Positions 31,196-32,626 of a stretch of 32,626 bases of DNA are shown here, one piece after another; within the stretch, counting starts at the first letter, position 1; each line of letters opens with the position of its first letter. Below the pieces are notes generated by a model, which was not told where the DNA came from, did no database searches, and saw only the letters and a list, made by a program, of their open reading frames with translations. The translations under genes were made by a program, and so were the position numbers. Source of the stretch: an uncultured Bacteroidales bacterium (GTDB taxonomy: Bacteria; Bacteroidota; Bacteroidia; Bacteroidales; UBA932); assembly GCA_904501835.1 (NCBI GenBank), contig CAJGBW010000015.1:1-32626 (forward strand), given 5' to 3'.

Positions 31196-32626
31196 ATGAA
31201 AAACAGCACACAAATCCTTGCGGTTATTCTTTGTTCCGCATTATTGAGCAGTCTGGCTGCCTGCACCAAAGAAGCATTGAGCGAAGACAGCCTCACCAAA
31301 AAGGAAATTGTAACCATCCAAGTCGGTTTGGACAGCGATGAGAACGGCAGTGAAACGGAAGAGGATTCCAAAATCGCCATCAGCGATGATGCACAACTGG
31401 TTCGTACAGCTTGGCAAAGCGGAGATAAATTGCTCGTCGTGGCAGTCACCGGTAGCGACACGGAAGAAAAACCCTTTACCATACAGAATGGCTTTACCCG
31501 ACACCACGCATCTTTTTCCGGTGTAAAGCCCAGCGCCGTCAGTCCCGACGAATATACCATTCAATATCCCGAGAATCTTTCACACCTTGAAGTACTGACC
31601 ATGACCTTCTCCGGAAAAGTCCAAAATGGCAACGGCAACACCGATCACCTGTTATATTGCGCACAACTGTCCGGCATCCAGGATTTCCCCTCAGAGGTCA
31701 TGCTCACATCGGCTTATGCAAAGAAAATGGGTTACACGCTCAAAAGAAGCAGCGTTATCAAATTCCGCCTGAAACTGCCGGCCGACGTCACAGAAGTGAA
31801 ACGCATTGAACTTGTCGCCAATCCGACCAACGACAATCCCGCCAGCGCACGAATCTTCTATGCTTCCAACGAAATAAACAGCAAGACCAATACCCTGTGC
31901 CTGTATATCAACAACGGCAAGCCTGACGCACAAGTATTCACCGCCTACATGGCCATTCCCTGGCATGGCTACGAGGTCGCTGCCGGTCAAGTGTTGAATA
32001 TCAAGGTTTACGACTCCAACGGAAAAGTTTACAGTAAAGCATTCAGCAATACCAAAGCCCAGGATTTCACAACAGGTAACCAGTCGATTTTATATCAGCT
32101 GGACATGACCAAGGGAACAAGCAGTCAAACCAACAACACAGGAGAAGGCACCAGCAGCAACCCTCATAAAGTCAGCACCGTGGACGACCTGCTTGCACTC
32201 AGTGGAAAATTAAGAAACGGAGAAACAACTTATTTCCGATTGGAAGCAGACATTGACCTTGCCGGTATTGACTGGACGCCCATTAACAATACAGGAACGA
32301 GCTACGACCGTTACATCGATTTCAATGGAAACGGCAAACTTATCAAGAACCTATCGTGTAAAAACAAACTCTATGCATCTTTCTTCGGCGTACTTGAAGG
32401 AAAATGCTATGACGTAGGATTTGTCAATGCAGACATTAGCGCTGAAGGTTACAACCGAAGCGTTGGAATCATCGCTTCTTATCTGGGCGAACGCTATCCC
32501 AACCAAGCGGGAGAATATGGCGTCATTGAACGTTGTTACACCACAGGCGTAGTCGATGCCGCAGACAATTACGCCGGTGGTATCACCGGAATGATGGGCA
32601 CAAACATCGACGGCAACAAAAACATC
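31196..32626 (+). CDS. Fimbrillin/GLUG-like surface lipoprotein (partial, runs off the end)
   Basis: The frame opens at the ATG at 31196 and stays open for 477 codons to the window end, so the 3' end is missing. A lipoprotein signal ends in LAA-Cys23. The region to about residue 310 resembles fimbrillin-type N-terminal domains (RTAWQSGDKLLVV, SFSGVKPS, RSSVIKFRLKLP, FTAYMAIPW). After a Ser/Thr/Asn-rich linker, residues about 335-477 look like the start of a GLUG/right-handed repeat domain: LEADIDLAGIDWTPI, FNGNGKLIKNLSC, FFGVLEGKCYDVGFVNADI and YAGGITG. It is probably a surface adhesin or fimbria-associated protein; the carbohydrate or host target is unknown. Confidence 0.75.
   Translation, partial: MKNSTQILAVILCSALLSSLAACTKEALSEDSLTKKEIVTIQVGLDSDENGSETEEDSKIAISDDAQLVRTAWQSGDKLLVVAVTGSDTEEKPFTIQNGFTRHHASFSGVKPSAVSPDEYTIQYPENLSHLEVLTMTFSGKVQNGNGNTDHLLYCAQLSGIQDFPSEVMLTSAYAKKMGYTLKRSSVIKFRLKLPADVTEVKRIELVANPTNDNPASARIFYASNEINSKTNTLCLYINNGKPDAQVFTAYMAIPWHGYEVAAGQVLNIKVYDSNGKVYSKAFSNTKAQDFTTGNQSILYQLDMTKGTSSQTNNTGEGTSSNPHKVSTVDDLLALSGKLRNGETTYFRLEADIDLAGIDWTPINNTGTSYDRYIDFNGNGKLIKNLSCKNKLYASFFGVLEGKCYDVGFVNADISAEGYNRSVGIIASYLGERYPNQAGEYGVIERCYTTGVVDAADNYAGGITGMMGTNIDGNKNI

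Overview
The window is chromosomal DNA of a member of the Bacteroidales (phylum Bacteroidota). The evidence is the set of protein families: a six-gene Na+-NQR operon, a TamL-type Omp85 lipoprotein, fimbrillin/DUF4906-like lipoproteins, a short CstA and the long form of MnmA. The promoters also fit, since TAnnTTTG -7 boxes, several with a TTTG/TTG -33 box at 19-21 bp, precede many genes. I cannot name the genus.

Layout. 1-387 holds no gene I can support; it has a terminator and the promoter of the first operon. 388-2138 is a secreted S1/P1 nuclease overlapping a GH43 lipoprotein. 2154-2330 (minus) holds SRP RNA followed 7 nt later by tRNA-Gly(CCC). cdd (minus) and mnmA (plus) diverge around 2831-2897. 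mnmA and a PcrA/UvrD helicase (minus) converge on a spacer with a hairpin terminator and a five-copy TTCACAA array of about 21 bp period. 6996-12841 is nqrABCDEF. A perfect 16-bp hairpin then separates it from two cysteine-rich, fimbrial-type lipoproteins (12940-15437). 15515-24737 is a run of plus-strand genes: parE, priA, a zeta-like kinase, tldD, tldE, slyD and a family 2 glycosyltransferase. This continues by overlapping starts into trkA and a secreted calcineurin-like phosphoesterase, ending at 27314. On the minus strand lie tamL and cstA (30973 to 27311). The right edge starts another surface-protein locus: a 41-residue small protein with a textbook promoter, then a fimbrillin/GLUG-like lipoprotein cut by the window end.

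How the genes relate. NQR makes the sodium motive force. ParE, PriA and PcrA act in replication and repair. MnmA, tRNA-Gly and SRP RNA serve translation and export. TamL and the lipoproteins belong to the cell envelope. I see no phage, insertion sequence, CRISPR array or defence island. The most interesting material is regulatory or structural: the phased TTCACAA array, the 20-bp repeat joining slyD in frame to the glycosyltransferase, several nearly leaderless starts, strong Shine-Dalgarno sites in a phylum that rarely uses them, a changed PriA motif VI, and the Cys-rich lipoprotein pair. All calls are from reading the sequence; no database search was run.
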